Below, piece by piece: positions 51,846 through 63,430 of a stretch of DNA of 64,000 bases (the stretch's first letter is position 1; each line of letters starts with the position of its first letter). The DNA comes from Pectinophora gossypiella. Taxonomy: Eukaryota > Arthropoda > Insecta > Lepidoptera > Gelechiidae. The stretch covers positions 1,167,527-1,231,526 of the forward strand of contig NW_026063242.1 of assembly GCF_024362695.1 (NCBI RefSeq). The letters run 5' to 3'. The position numbers were made by a program, and so were the translations under genes. The notes below the pieces were generated by a model that saw only the letters and a list, made by a program, of their open reading frames with translations, was not told where the DNA came from and searched no databases.

Positions 51846-53135
51846 TGTTTTTAGATATTATTCAAAAAATGATTATGAGCATAAATAGTGAATGTGCTGC
51901 TTCTCAGCATACATCCTTGATTTATCGTCATTAAACCGCTGTCTACTAGTTCTTTTACTTCTATAGTAGAATCACATACGATTCGAACGCTGCATTTGTC
52001 ACAGCAAGAGTAAATCCAGACGTTATCTCTATGTAGTTTTGTCCATATTTCTCCTTTGTATGATATAGTTTTTGCTTCACATAACATCTGTTCGTTTAAT
52101 AACTTAAGATCACATATAGATTTCGTGTCTTTTAGATCATAAATGGGTTTGTCCAACGCACAAAGTAACGTGTTTGCTGAGGCCTCTATGCATTTTTGTA
52201 AATCATACTCTGATAACAATATTACCACATCTCGCTTTAAGTTAAATGCAATATAAGGAGACGTCGTTGTGATATGATACACTTCGCTACCCTTTTTCTG
52301 TGGGATCGATATGATTTTATCTAATTCATACATTTCATTGCTGATAAGTGGTATCTTTATTTCAATGATGAGGTAGTCACGATGAATTTTTGATAATATT
52401 CTTAATAACTTGTACAATCCATTGATGTCGTTCATGTCTACCGGTAATTTGATATCTTCCTTCAACCGTCCATTGATTATGTTCGCCTGCTTTTCTAATT
52501 GCTCAGGTGGTAAAAGATGTGCATTCAAACGACCTTGACTAACATCTGTGATAGTTTCTAACAAGGTTTGTTGAGTACGCTCCAGGCTTGATATAATGAT
52601 ACTAGCCGCCAGTGATGTTGAAGTGACGAACACCCCGTTGCTGTTGTCCAAACTAACTTTCTCTAAACCGGAAGTCAAATTAAATAAGTGCTGTTTTATT
52701 AAAGCGAACTGTTTGTTCATTACATCTTCATTTCGCTTTATAATGTTCAACTCTGCTTCAACAACACTAGTTTGATTTTTCAATAGGGATTGTAAATGAT
52801 TTTCGTTGAGAGCAATCTTTTTGATGTCCTGTCGGTATTTCTCCGCGAACCTTTCATCCAAAACACCAAAGAGTGAATTAGCGACATAGCCGATTCCATC
52901 GACAAGTCCTCTCTTTTGCCTTCTATTTTGATTCATCAGTAAGCCATTATAATGTTCAATTTCCATTAGTTCATGTTCTAGTTGTAATATGATACTGCAA
53001 TATTGTATGCCCATCTGTTTACTTAATTGTTTCAAGTGTGTGACATAATCTTTGATATCTGATACTCCTTTCCAATATGTAGTTAAGTCATAGTAAACAA
53101 TGAGCTTCCATTCATCTCTGATATGTTGCAAATTT

Positions 53136-54420
53136 CATGTCCAGGGTGATGCCGATCGTAGATTCGGAGGTAGGAGGGCAGGTGGATGCAGCTTACTTCG
53201 ATTTTCGAAAGGCTTTTGATCTAGTGGACAATGACGTCTTGTTGAGGAAACTCGCGGCCATAGGTTTCACGAATCACTTGTTAAGCTTTTTCGCGAGCTA
53301 TTTGCGAGATCGTAGACAGTACGTGGAATACGCAGGTTACAACTCGGAACCGTATTATACATTCTCCGGGGTGAGTCAAGGTAGTAACCTTGGCCCATTG
53401 GAGTTTTTAATAATGATTAACGACCTTCCGGGTGCTGTTAAATCGGCGGGCTGTTTATTATTTGCTGATGACCTGAAATTATTTATGAAGGTGAAAGACA
53501 TTTCAGACAGTGTAAGGTTACAGCAGGACATCGATAGGGTGGTGCAGTGGAGTCGCGACAATAAGCTGTCATTTAACGTTTCCAAATGTAACGTGATAAG
53601 CTTCAGTCGGGCGCGTGCTCCACTGCAGCATGACTACTTGGTGGACGGGGGCGGTGATGCCGCGTGTTTCCTCAATAAAAGACTTAGGAGTGCGTTTGAA
53701 CTGTGATTTGACATTTCGTGATCACATTATCGATTCGTGTAAACATGCTTTTCAGAATTTAGGATTCATCTTGCGTCAATCGAGGGATGAGTTAAGTATA
53801 GCGATAGTTAAAACGTTATATAACGCGTTAGTGAGGAGTAAGCTAGAAATGAGTGCAATCATTTGGTCTCCCCATGAGAATAAATATTGTCTTATGGTGG
53901 AGAAAATACAAAACAAATTCACTAGGTATTTATATTTAGTACAATATGGTGTGTATCCTTTCTACCCACTTATGTACCCATCGTTATTTGTACTAGGAAT
54001 GGTTGGGTACTACCAGTTACAGGTAAGACGGGATGTGACTTTGTTAAAATATATTTTTAAAGTATTTAGAGGACAATTTACCAATCCGGAAATTTTGTCG
54101 TCACTATGTCTTTATGTACCGGACAATTATTGCAACGTGCGACGGCAACCGCAAATGTTTAAAGTCCCGCTGTCGAGAACCAATCTTGGTTGGTACTCGC
54201 CGGTTACTCGCGCGATGCGGATGCTTAACGCCCTGGCCCAGGACAACCCGGACGTTGACCTGTACAGCTGTTCGGTGGCCAAATTCACAGATGTGGCATT
54301 TCGCTATTGTTCAAGTTAAATAATAATAATTGTTATGTCTTATATGTATTTGTTTCAGTCGAATTGGTTTTTACTGTAATGGCTGAATGTAAAACTGTAA
54401 AAATAAATAAATAAATAAAT
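53136..54420 (+). mobile_element. LINE F, 5'-truncated, same family as LINE B, inserted in BEL env
   Basis: Flanked by AAATTT (53130-53135, 54421-54426) and ending in an AAATAAATAAATAAATA tail. RT coding sequence 53137-54319: VDAAYFDFRKAFDLVDNDVL (motif A), GVSQGSNLGPLEFLIMINDL, catalytic CLLFADDLKLF. A frameshift near 53650 in a G-run is followed by SSIKDLGVRLNCDLTFRDHI, SLYNALVRSKL-type sequence and VGYYQLQVRRDVTLLKYIF. The last phrase aligns closely with LINE B (GYYRLEVRRNTALVLYIY), which places both in one family. Confidence 0.9.
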
Positions 54421-56131
54421 AAATTTGATATTTTGTCGAAAAACATGGTTTGATGATCAAGTGTCGTGATGTTATAAGTATGAGCCGATTGTTGTAGGCT
54501 CGGTGAAAATAACATGAAGAGCATGAAAATTGTAGTAAAAAGGTTTCTGAATATCGGTTTATGGAAACGCTTTTCCTTTTCAGGTTTATCATTTTTCTTT
54601 TCAGGTTCTGACTGCTCCTTATTTTTGTCTGATGTTAATAATATTAATTTGTTTACAGGTCTCTTCATGCTGCCATTTTGAGTTTTTAAGGTGACCACTC
54701 TGACGAAACCATCTTTTCCGGGATGAATTTCTTGGACTCGCCCTAAAGCCCATTTTCCAGGTGGCATATTTTCCTCCTTGATAACTACGACGTCATTGAT
54801 ATTAAGGTTACTGCTTGCGATTCTCCACTTTGATCGTGATTGCAGTTGCTGTAAGTATTCGTGTGACCAATTCTTCCAGAACTGTTTATTCATCTCTTGA
54901 ATCAAACGCCATCGAGAGGAGTAGTTCATGGTGTATGGTTCAGTTTGAGGACGTGATATGATAGAGTCTCCTATTAGAAAGTGACCAGGAGTGAGGCACA
55001 TGTCGTCGATATTTTCAGTAAGCGCGCAAAGAGGTCTGGAGTTCAGGATCGCCTCTATTTGATGTAACAAGGTAGTAAACTCCTCGTAGGTAAGTCTCTG
55101 TTCTCCTAGTACACGCTTAAGATGATATTTACAGCTTTTTACAGCCGCTTCCATTAATCCTGATGCGTTGGGCCACGCTGGAGCATTAAAATGCCAGTTG
55201 ATATCTATTTCGGTGTCCTTGATAATTGCCGGGTCGATCGATGATATAATTTCCTTGTACTCTTTCTTCAATATACGGGATGCTCCGACGAAATTAGTCC
55301 CGTTATCGCTAAACATGTTCTTAGGACAGCCTCTACGGGAGCACAGACGACGAAATGCTGCTAAAAATGCCGTGGAGCTCAAATCGGATACTAACTCCAG
55401 GTGCACGGCCTTTGTAGCAAGACATACAAATACTGCTACGTATCCCTTAGTAATATGGACACCTCTTCCCTTGTTTGTTTTAACATCCACGAAACCAGTA
55501 AAGTCGACCCCTGTGTTGGTGAATGGTCTTGATGGGGTGACGCGGGGCTGTGGAAGATCCGCCATGATTTGTTGACAAGTTTGTTGTTTATGTCTTCGAC
55601 ACGTAACACAGTTTCTAATTTCCTTCTTCACTACACGTACACCGCCAATAATCCAAAATCTCTGTCGAATTACTGATAGCGTGACTTTCGCGCCTCCGTG
55701 TAATGTTTTCTTATGCGCGTCGCAAATGATAAGTTCGGATAGGTGACTATGAGTTGGCAAAATTACAGGGTGTTTCTCTGCGTAAGTCAAGTTCGCATTT
55801 ACCAATCTGCCACCAACTCTCAAAATTCCATTGTCATCCAAAAAGGGATGTAAACTTGATAACTTGCTGTTACTGCGCACGTGCCCAAGTTTGTTTAAAC
55901 TTTTGATATCTTCTTCAAAGTTGATTGATTGCACCGTTTTTATGATATAATTATATGCATCCTGTATTTCTACTTCGGACAGCGTGTTTGAGTAAAGTGC
56001 TGAATCTGATTGTCTGCGAGCGCGTTTGATGAAACGTGATATCCAAGCGACTGTGTTAACGACTTTTGTGATCGAACTGAAATTTTGCAATAAATGCATA
56101 ATAACAGAATGTTCATTTGATTGTAAAGCTG
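54421..56131 (-). pseudogene. BEL/Pao integrase
   Basis: The frame runs through QNFSSITKVVNTVAWISRFI, the zinc-finger region (HKKTLHGGAKVTLSVIRQRF and CVTCRRHK), and a DDE core: D in FTNTGVDFTGFV, D in NMFSDNGTNFVG, E in GLMEAAVKSCK. A Pao-type C-terminal domain follows (PGHFLIGDSIISRP, RSKWRIASSNLNINDVVVIK, PPGKWALGRVQEIHPGKDG). The same frame then runs without a stop into the hydrophobic envelope leader until LINE F cuts it. The catalytic residues are intact. The upstream junction is the MITE, whose removal joins it in frame to the sequence at 57139. Confidence 0.9.
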
Positions 56132-57130
56132 CTACGAATAAATAATAAGTCAGGAAGAGTAACTATGAACAAACGCCGGCGAAATATTGGCCCCACGACA
56201 TTCTAAAAGATCGTAAATCCATAAAACCAATCAGTAGCGATTCCGTGACGCGCTTCATTGCGACAAGCGCTGTGATTGGTTATCAATAGCAACCACAATA
56301 GAGGTTGGTGCGTGTGTTTCCGGGGTTCTCAAATCAAGGATGTTGTTATGCAATGCATGGATGAGTATAAGTAAAAAATGGACGAAACTAACGGTGGATT
56401 TAATAATTTTTAGTGTTTTGTATTTCGGATGAGGCGTGTTGCTGAATTATGTATTCAAGTAGTATTATTATATTGCATGTTTTGTGTTTTGAATTAATTG
56501 GTATTTAGTAAAAACAACTATTCAATACTTTAATTTTTTACTTGGATGATATATAAATATAATTACAATGTTACTTATTATTTACTGGAATAGGATGGAA
56601 GCCGATCATCCTATCTTCTTTCGTAACGAACTGCTTTTATCCATTTTTGCAGTTGGTTTTCATTTTTGGGGAAAATAAAAAAAGGAAATTTCGACAAGAC
56701 TAAATAACTGAAAAACTTATATTTTGCTGGAAATTGATAATATTACTTGACTGCATAGTATTAAAAATTATAATTTACCTATCTGAATATTAAGCTAGGA
56801 ACTTCTTGAATAATGCGGATCAAAGTACAATGTGTTTACGAGAACAGAAATGTTATATTTACCGATGATAAGTTATTCCAATTATCTTTTTGCTGCGCTT
56901 TTTTCGTTTCCTACACCAAGTAACTACACATGACGACATTTCACATAATATTTCACTGTTTTTTCCATAGAAATATAGCATAAATCGAGCAATGACATAC
57001 GTTAGTGACGGCGCGAGGCAGATTGAAGTAGGTGCGAGTAGTCATTTTAAGCCCCGCCCACTCAGTGTACATTTTAGTGGCGTCAAATTGTGAGCGTTGT
57101 TACTCTTCCTGACTTATTATTTATTCGTAG
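56132..57130. mobile_element. 999-bp MITE with 33-bp inverted repeats and 8-bp target duplication
   Basis: Ends CTACGAATAAATAATAAGTC... with its perfect inverted copy at 57098-57130. Flanked by TAAAGCTG (56124-56131 and 57131-57138). Excising the element and one duplication restores the BEL pol frame exactly (SVNAAL to QSNEHSVIMHLL). The interior has no transposase. An 8-bp duplication points to hAT- or P-like transposases; the end sequence alone does not tell which. Confidence 0.93.
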
Positions 57131-57138
57131 TAAAGCTG

Positions 57139-57737
57139 CATTTACACTGATCTTTTTTGCTTCAATAGTTGGTAATGGGCAATTGATAGGTGTTGTAGTG
57201 TCATTTTCAGGATCAAGAATGATATTATGTCCTTGCCACCATAATGCGTGATTTAATAGATTTTCAGTAGTCATCCCTCGGGTAGCGCTATCTGCTGGGT
57301 TATCTTCGGATTTAACATATCGCCAACTCGAAGACGGGATAACCTCTGTGATTTGTCGCACTCGGTTTGATACAAATTGCTTCCATCGGGCAGGATCTCC
57401 TTGAAGCCATCCAAGGACAATCATAGAGTCTGTCCAAGCTGTGATATTGATACTTTCGACTGATAATGATAATGATAATAATGAAGACCTTTTTCATTAA
57501 CTGTGATAATAATAGTGCACCCAGTAATTCCAGTCTAGGCAGTGATACTTGATCTTTACACGGCGCAACTTTAGTTTTGGCGGCTACAAGTTGCGATGTG
57601 TACTCTCCTTTATTATTTTTCGTGACGACATAGATTGCGCAAGCGTATGCTTTTTCCGATGCGTCTGAGTAGCCATGTAAATGATATGATTCTATAGTTT
57701 CACCTAGATACCTAGGTATGATAATGTTGTTTATGTT
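57139..57737 (-). pseudogene. BEL/Pao RNase H region, broken
   Basis: Minus-strand frames give YHLHGYSDASEKAYACAIYV (RNase H first D), LPRLELLGALLLSQLMKKV, then an ATAATG microsatellite (57460-57482) with a frame change. SMIVLGWLQGDPARWKQFVS and WRYVKSEDNPADSATRGM follow. The stretch that should connect it to the RT is missing (see the RT entry). Confidence 0.85.
57460..57482. repeat. ATAATG microsatellite in the BEL RNase H region
   Basis: TGATAATGATAATGATAATA-like repeat that translates as a poly-Ile run on the minus strand and coincides with a frame change in RNase H. Confidence 0.85.
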
Positions 57738-60192
57738 TTTTAGGTCATCACGTAACTGTCGCATGGCTAAAAATGGTGCAGCTTTGGTACCGTAGGTGAC
57801 GGTCGTTAAATGATAAGCTTGAATGAGGTCACGTGGCGAATCCCTCCAGATGATTGTTTGTAACAGTTGATCTGATTCTCTGATATAGATTTGACGGAAC
57901 ATTTTCTCAATATCCGCCGTGATAACATATCGATATTTCCTCCATCTAATGATAAGTGATAAAAGATCCTGCTGTAAATTAGGGCCGCATTCCATTAAAT
58001 TATTGAGACTTTGCCCTGTTGAGGTAGGCGAGGACGCATTGAATACGACTCTAAGGCTTGTTGTGGTAGAGTCGGGTTTCACAACGCCGTGGTGCGGTAA
58101 GTAGCATGTAGGTAATGATAATGAGTCATTCGTGACGTCAGTAGCTTCGCGCATGTGGCCTAGTTCACGATATTCCTGCATAAATTGTTTATACTTTTCA
58201 GCCAACACCTGATTTCGCGCCATTTTCCTCTCGATTTGTCCAAATTGAGCCACTGCTTTGGGTTTTGATTTACCTAAATTATGTTCGAAATTCGGTTTCA
58301 TGGGTAGAGCTACCTCGTACCTGCCGTCCTCCAGCCGACGTGTAGTGGCCCGATAATAATCTTCACAGTACTGTTCTTCTTTCGTGAGAGTAGAGGAAGA
58401 GTCACTGATGTCCTCTAGCTCCCAGCACTTCGCTATCTCATCTAACTGATTGATAACAACATGACAATTAAATGTTCTCACAAAGCCTGATAATATCCAC
58501 CCTAACTTGGTTTGTTGGGCGATAGGTGCCTGGGCGGGCCCTTTGATTAATCCGCTCATGATTATTTCTGAATAAATACTCGCGTTCAAAAGTATGTCAA
58601 TGGGCATGGAGACGTTGTATTGTGGATCGGCGAGTTTAAGATGTTGAAGATGGGGCCATGATTGCTTGTCGAAGGAAGTGTTTGGCAGATGATTGATAAC
58701 ACGTGATATAATAAGGGCCTGCGTTGTAAAATGATAGTCATCGTGAATAGATTGGCATTCGAGATTTACAATGCCTCTGCTTTGCTTGGAAGCGTCGCCG
58801 ATGCCTGACACTGACGCGTGATACTTGATTCGCTGTAGTCCTAACAGCTGTGCGGCGCTTTCTGATATTAATGATATTTGTGAGCCCTGATCTAATAATG
58901 CTCTTAAAGTGATATAAGAATTATCTTTTGCTTTAACTCGCAATGATAAAGTGGTCAATAGGATTTCCTCGTCTTCTTTTGCTACGTGACTTACATTATG
59001 CTTTTTATTATTTTGCATGAATGCTCCCTTATTTTCAAAGGGTTGATTTGGGGTTGTGTCAGAGTGCGATGTAACGTTTGCAGGTGATTGACCCAGCGCG
59101 TCATACAAAATGGAATTGTGCTCGCCGTTGCATTCTTTGCACCTTTTTGTGGCAATGCATTTATTGCCGTAATGCTTATAGAGGCAGTTTTGGCATACCT
59201 CTAGTTTCGTAATTGACTTCAACTTTGCGTCATCAGGAAGTTCAATAAACTTTTTGCACTGGAATAAATCATGATTTGATTGGCATAGAGGGCATTTACG
59301 TGTAAATGTCGCAATCGCTTGATAATTTTTTGATGGAAATCGGTTCTGATTATTATGATATATGTTCTGATAATTATTATTTGGCTTATTAAAACCATGA
59401 TTGAATCTCACTGGGCGGCGTGGAGATGAAGGCGTAAGCCTTGACGATGATGTTGTGTCTTTCTCTCCCTTGCGTATCGGTTCGAGCGCGGTGAATTTGC
59501 TCTCTATAAACCTCATTAACTCATCGAATGATGGCAAATCACGTGGCGACTTCAATGATTCCTTGTAATCGGTGTAAGTTTGGACATTTAACTTTTTTGC
59601 TACGAGATGAACTAAAATAGGGTCCCACGTATTGGTCTCAATGCCTAGATTCTGTATGGCATGTACCGATTCCATGGTCGTGTCGTATAGGCGTTTCAGC
59701 TCGAATGATGATTGTTTTTGTACGGACGGTTGATTTAAAAATAGCTCGATTTGATGGGTAAACAATGCATTTGGGTTGTTATACCTGTGCGTTAGAAGTT
59801 CCCATGCGGTATCATAATTTTCCGCTGATATATGGAGCTGTTGAATGATACGTTCAGCCTCACCTCTTACTTTGCTCTTAAGATGCTGCATTTTCTGCGC
59901 CTTGTTTAGGAAGCGGTTATCGTGTATCGCTTCAGTAAATAGGTCAAAGAAAGTAGGCCATTGTGTGTACGTTCCTATGAAGGTGGGGATCTCCACTCTT
60001 GGTATAGATTGCTGTAAGTATGCTGTAGATGATAGTCTGCGGTTGAGCTCCTTTTTATAGAGGTTAAACTCTTTCTCCGCTGCGAAGAATTCTTCTTCAT
60101 AAGCTGCGTTGGAGCCTTGCAGTATGCAGTCGATGCGTAGGTGCAATTCGTCTACTATGTTCCATCGGCGCTGTAAATTTTTGATCTCATCC
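57738..60192 (-). pseudogene. BEL/Pao Gag, protease and RT, with the RT catalytic core deleted
   Basis: Open from the LINE E junction with no start codon; the N-terminal end is lost. Gag (DUF1759 type): VEIPTFIGTYTQWPTFFDLF, WELLTHRYNNPNALFTHQIE. Zinc region: CPLCQSNHDLFQC, CQNCLYKHYGNKC and CKECNGEHN. Protease: LRALLDQGSQISLISESAA, D-Q-G in the active site. Pao linker: IAQQTKLGWILSGFV. RT: RVVFNASSPTSTGQSLNNL, YVITADIEKMFRQIYI (motif A), TYGTKAAPFLAMRQLRDDL. The next residues, NINNIIIPRYLGE, belong far downstream, so the motif C (YVDD-type) part and the RT thumb have been deleted near 57738. The copy cannot reverse transcribe by itself. Confidence 0.88.
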
Positions 60193-60469
60193 TCTATTTT
60201 ATTTTATTTTTATTTTATTTTATTTGGGTAACTTACAGCGATAGTATACCTAAATAACAGAATTACTTAAAAATAGAACAGCCTTTACAAGTTACCACGT
60301 ACTACAAATTGGTAGGTATCATTAACAATTACAGTACTTAATTAAGTATATCATAAGTAAGTTTGTTTAGTAAAAAGGGTATACAAGTGCAAGAAGAAGG
60401 AAATAATATAACATGATATGGTGTCTGTGTGGAGTATGTTTGTGTACAAGTGTATGGGGTGTGTGAAAG

Positions 60470-60538
60470 AGGGTGTGTGTGTGTGTGCGTGTGTGTGCGT
60501 GTGCGTGTGCGTGTGTGTGTGTGTGTGCGTGTGTCTGT
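60470..60538. repeat. GT microsatellite in the LINE E 3' UTR
   Basis: About 70 bp of GT/GC alternation. The apparent His/Thr-rich ORF here is an artefact. Confidence 0.93.
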
Positions 60539-60549
60539 ACATAAACTAT

Positions 60550-63420
60550 CTAGTTACTGATTAATTTATCCCGGATCTTATTTTTAAAAGCATTTTTTGA
60601 GTTACAAAATGGGTCAATATCGCAAAACTTCTCAGTATAAGTTCGGCATAATCTTGATATGGCGGAATTTCGGGCATAATTAGTGTGGTGGCCTGGTGCG
60701 CAAATCATTTTCGTGTGTCGGGTCCTTTTCCGAGGCACATTGTACTCTATTAAACTTACGAGAGCAGCACAGTCCATTCGTGAGTTAAGTAGATCATAGA
60801 GAAATGTCATGTCCAGCATTTCACGACGCCCAGTTAGTGTAAGTAGTCTATGAGTACGACAGCTTTCGTTGTAATCGCCGATATAGTTACGGGTGCGAAA
60901 GTTTAAGAATTTCACAAATTGACTTTGTATGCGCTCTATGCGATCTTTGTAAATATTATAAAATGGGGACCAAATCACACTGCCATACTCTAAAACACAA
61001 CGAACGTACGCGTAGTAAACTGCTTTCATACACAATGGGTCAGAGAAAGATTGACATACACGCTTTACAAACCCCAGTCCCTTGTACGCTTTGTCCATTA
61101 TCATATCAATATGTTCATCCATTACAAGTTTTTGGTCAAGAATTATGCCAAGATCTCTGACTGTGTTAGTTCTGTTAATTATGTTGTTATTTATGTAATA
61201 GCTGTTGATCATTATATTTTTTCGGCGTGTGAACGAGATCACTTGGCATTTTTCGACGTTGACTTTTATTCTATTGAGCTTATAATAAAGAGATAACCTA
61301 CTAAGATCTTCTTGTAATTTAGCACAGTCGCTTAGATTTTTAATGCTACAGTAGATTTTAGTGTCGTCAGCGTACATTAAGAAGTTAGCTTTATCAAAGC
61401 ACGAGTATATGTCATATAGATAGGCATTATAAAGCAAGGGACCCAAAAGGGACCCTTGGGGGACCCCGGAGGAGACCTTAACTATGTCTGATCTGCAGCC
61501 GCCCACTATTACTGCCTGTGACCGGTTTTTAAGGTAAGATTTTAACCAACGTAAAAGGTCTCCACAAATACCTATATGCTCGAGCTTACGTATAAGGATG
61601 ACGTGGTCCACGCGGTCGAAAGCTTTTTCGAAGTCCGTGTAGACCACGTCGACCTGATTACGTTGCTCCATGTTTTCAAAAACGAAATCAGTGAAAACCG
61701 TGAGATTTGTGATAGTCGAGCGGTTTTTCATGAAACCATGCTGATGAATAGGTATAGCTTTAGATATTTTGTTGTAAATATTGTTAAACACTATTTTCTC
61801 GAATATTTTGTCGAAAATGCAGAGAATTGAGATAGGTCTATAATTTTCAATCCTTGATTTAAGGCCCTTCTTATGAATTGGTACAATGTTCGCCTGCTTC
61901 CATACTGTGGGGAAGAATCCTTCATTCAAAGATCGATTAAAAATAATAGATAATGGCAACGCAAGAGCAGCAGCACAATTTTTTATATAGGTTGGGTTTA
62001 TATTATCTGCACCAGCTCCTTTGGATACGTCAAGAGCATTAAGTAGTTTTAGAATTTCATCAGTGGTGGTTTGAATAGTACATAAAACAGAATTATCGTC
62101 ATAAAAAGGTGGTGCTAACCTTGTATTTACATATGTAGTGGCTGCAGGTTGGAATACACTTGAGAAAAACTCATTGAAGCCATTACATATGTTGTTTCCA
62201 GTATAATTTTTGTTTTTATAAGTCATTGTTCTAGGATATTTTGATGAGCCTTTCTCCTACCATTAACATAGGTCCACATTTTTTTAGGATTTTTCTTTAT
62301 GTCAGCTTGTATGTTACATATGTACTTATTATAGGCTTGGTTTTCAACACGTTGCAACCTATTACGCAATAGTGAGAATTCTCGATAATCTAAATCGTTA
62401 TTAAATATTTTCCAACGCCGGTGAATTTTAGTTTTTTCGCGGGCAATCTTAATTAATGCTGGAGAATACCAAATGGGAAAGTTATTATGACTTACTGATT
62501 TGAGGGGTACATAGAGACCTATAGAATTATGTATATGTTCGTTTAGTGTTTCGACGGCATCATCTATGGTACCACTTGTAAGTATTTTTGTCCATTCGAT
62601 TCTATTAAGATATCGAATTATGTTAACGTAATCTCCTTTAATATATCTAAATTTGGGTGTAGTGGTAGAAGAAAAAGATTTAATAACAATGTCTGAAGCG
62701 TTAATGGTAAGCGGCGGGTGAGCTTTGTCTATTTTTAATAGTGGTAATTTACATAAATTTGTTTCTATAGGAAAATTGCTAAATATCAGATCTAAAATAT
62801 TATTACTGGAATTTTTTAATATATTATTTTGAACTAACCCGTGGGAGTACATTTCTTCAAGGAAATTTCTTGCTGTGTCCTGTATTACCACGGTACCGAT
62901 TTTTGAAACAGTAGGTACATTATTGATCCAGTTAATGCAAGGCAGATTAAAATCACCAAGAAGTAGAAAATGGTCATACTGATTATTAGAAATGGCTAAG
63001 TTAGTTGATAGTAAAAATGACTCAATGTCTTCCTTCTGGTGATTGGAGTTCGATGAGCCTGGTATGTAGGTACCTGCAATATGTAGATTACCGGTAGATG
63101 GCTTTATTGTTGCTTTTGGAATACTTACCCAAATCAATTCAAGAGGACTATTATTTTCCCATTCTGTACATCGAAACGCATTTAGAGTGCGTTTTACGAG
63201 TATTAAAGTGCCACCACCTGATTTCTTATTAGTTTTCACAAGGTCACGGTCACATCTAAATACGTCATACGAGCTATCACAAATCTCAGCATCCAGAATC
63301 GAGTCGATTAACCACGTTTCCGTCAATATTATTACGTCGTAATCATTAATTACGATACTGCGATACAAGTCCGTACATTTAGTTCTGAGCCCCCTGACAT
63401 TCTGATAATAGATAGTTAGC
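60550..63420 (-). pseudogene. LINE E ORF2 (endonuclease and RT), one frameshift
   Basis: Begins without an ATG at SIINFNKLTIYYQNVRGLRT. Endonuclease: DVIILTETWLIDSIL (catalytic E), SGGGTLILVKR, HFLLLGDFNLPCINW and IDKAHPPLTINASD, about residues 1-240. The linker (YSPALIKIAREKTKIHRRWK) reaches RRKAHQNILEQ at 62223, where the frame shifts by one base. RT: NALDVSKGAGADNINPTYI, ENYRPISILCIFDKIFEKIV, VVYTDFEKAFDRVDHVIL (motif A), GVPQGSLLGPLLYNAYLYD and the catalytic FLMYADDTKIYC near 61370. The C-terminal part follows (CVLEYGSVIWSPFYNIYKDR). Related to LINE D (CLEYGDVIWSPF-type phrase) but a different family. One indel is the only break noticed. Confidence 0.9.
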
Positions 63421-63430
63421 TTATTGAAGT

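Larger units (their letters stand above)
51249..54560 (-). pseudogene. BEL element envelope gene (baculovirus-F-like fusion protein), split and with a stop
   Basis: Pieces on the minus strand: a hydrophobic leader (about 54560-54500, FTTIFMLFMLFSPSL) continuous with the end of the integrase frame; then, past LINE F, 53131-51851; then, past the short repeat, 51767-51249. In the second piece a dibasic furin-type site RQKR (residues 71-74 of that ORF) is followed at once by GLVDGIGYVANSLFGV, a fusion-peptide-like stretch, heptad-rich sequence and Cys-containing ectodomain. A transmembrane segment lies at about 51568-51510 (YVLASLLLVVMAALVVL) with a basic, then Ala/Pro-rich tail. A short pre-cleavage part and long post-cleavage part are typical of insect F-type Env. 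A TAA at 51851-51849 and the insertions disable it. Confidence 0.82.
51249..60192 (-). mobile_element. BEL/Pao retroelement with envelope gene, minus strand, heavily interrupted
   Basis: Right to left: Gag (60192 downward), protease, RT, RNase H, integrase (to about 54560) and a fusion-type envelope (to about 51249). Interruptions: LINE E at 60193 (in gag), an ATAATG microsatellite at 57460-57482, a 999-bp MITE (56132-57130), LINE F (53136-54420) and a short repeat (51768-51845). It is also damaged by a deletion across the RT active site and a stop in env. The 5' LTR is not found; either it lies beyond the window or is lost. Confidence 0.88.
60193..63430 (-). mobile_element. LINE E, minus strand, inserted in BEL gag
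   Basis: The 3' end is an ATTTT-rich tail (60196-60228) directly against BEL gag. The 3' UTR contains a GT microsatellite (60470-60538). ORF2 covers 63420-60550. No ORF1 is seen to the right, and the expected target duplication (ATCCTCTATTT-like) is not found before 64000. The element is 5'-truncated or continues in rearranged form. Confidence 0.82.
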
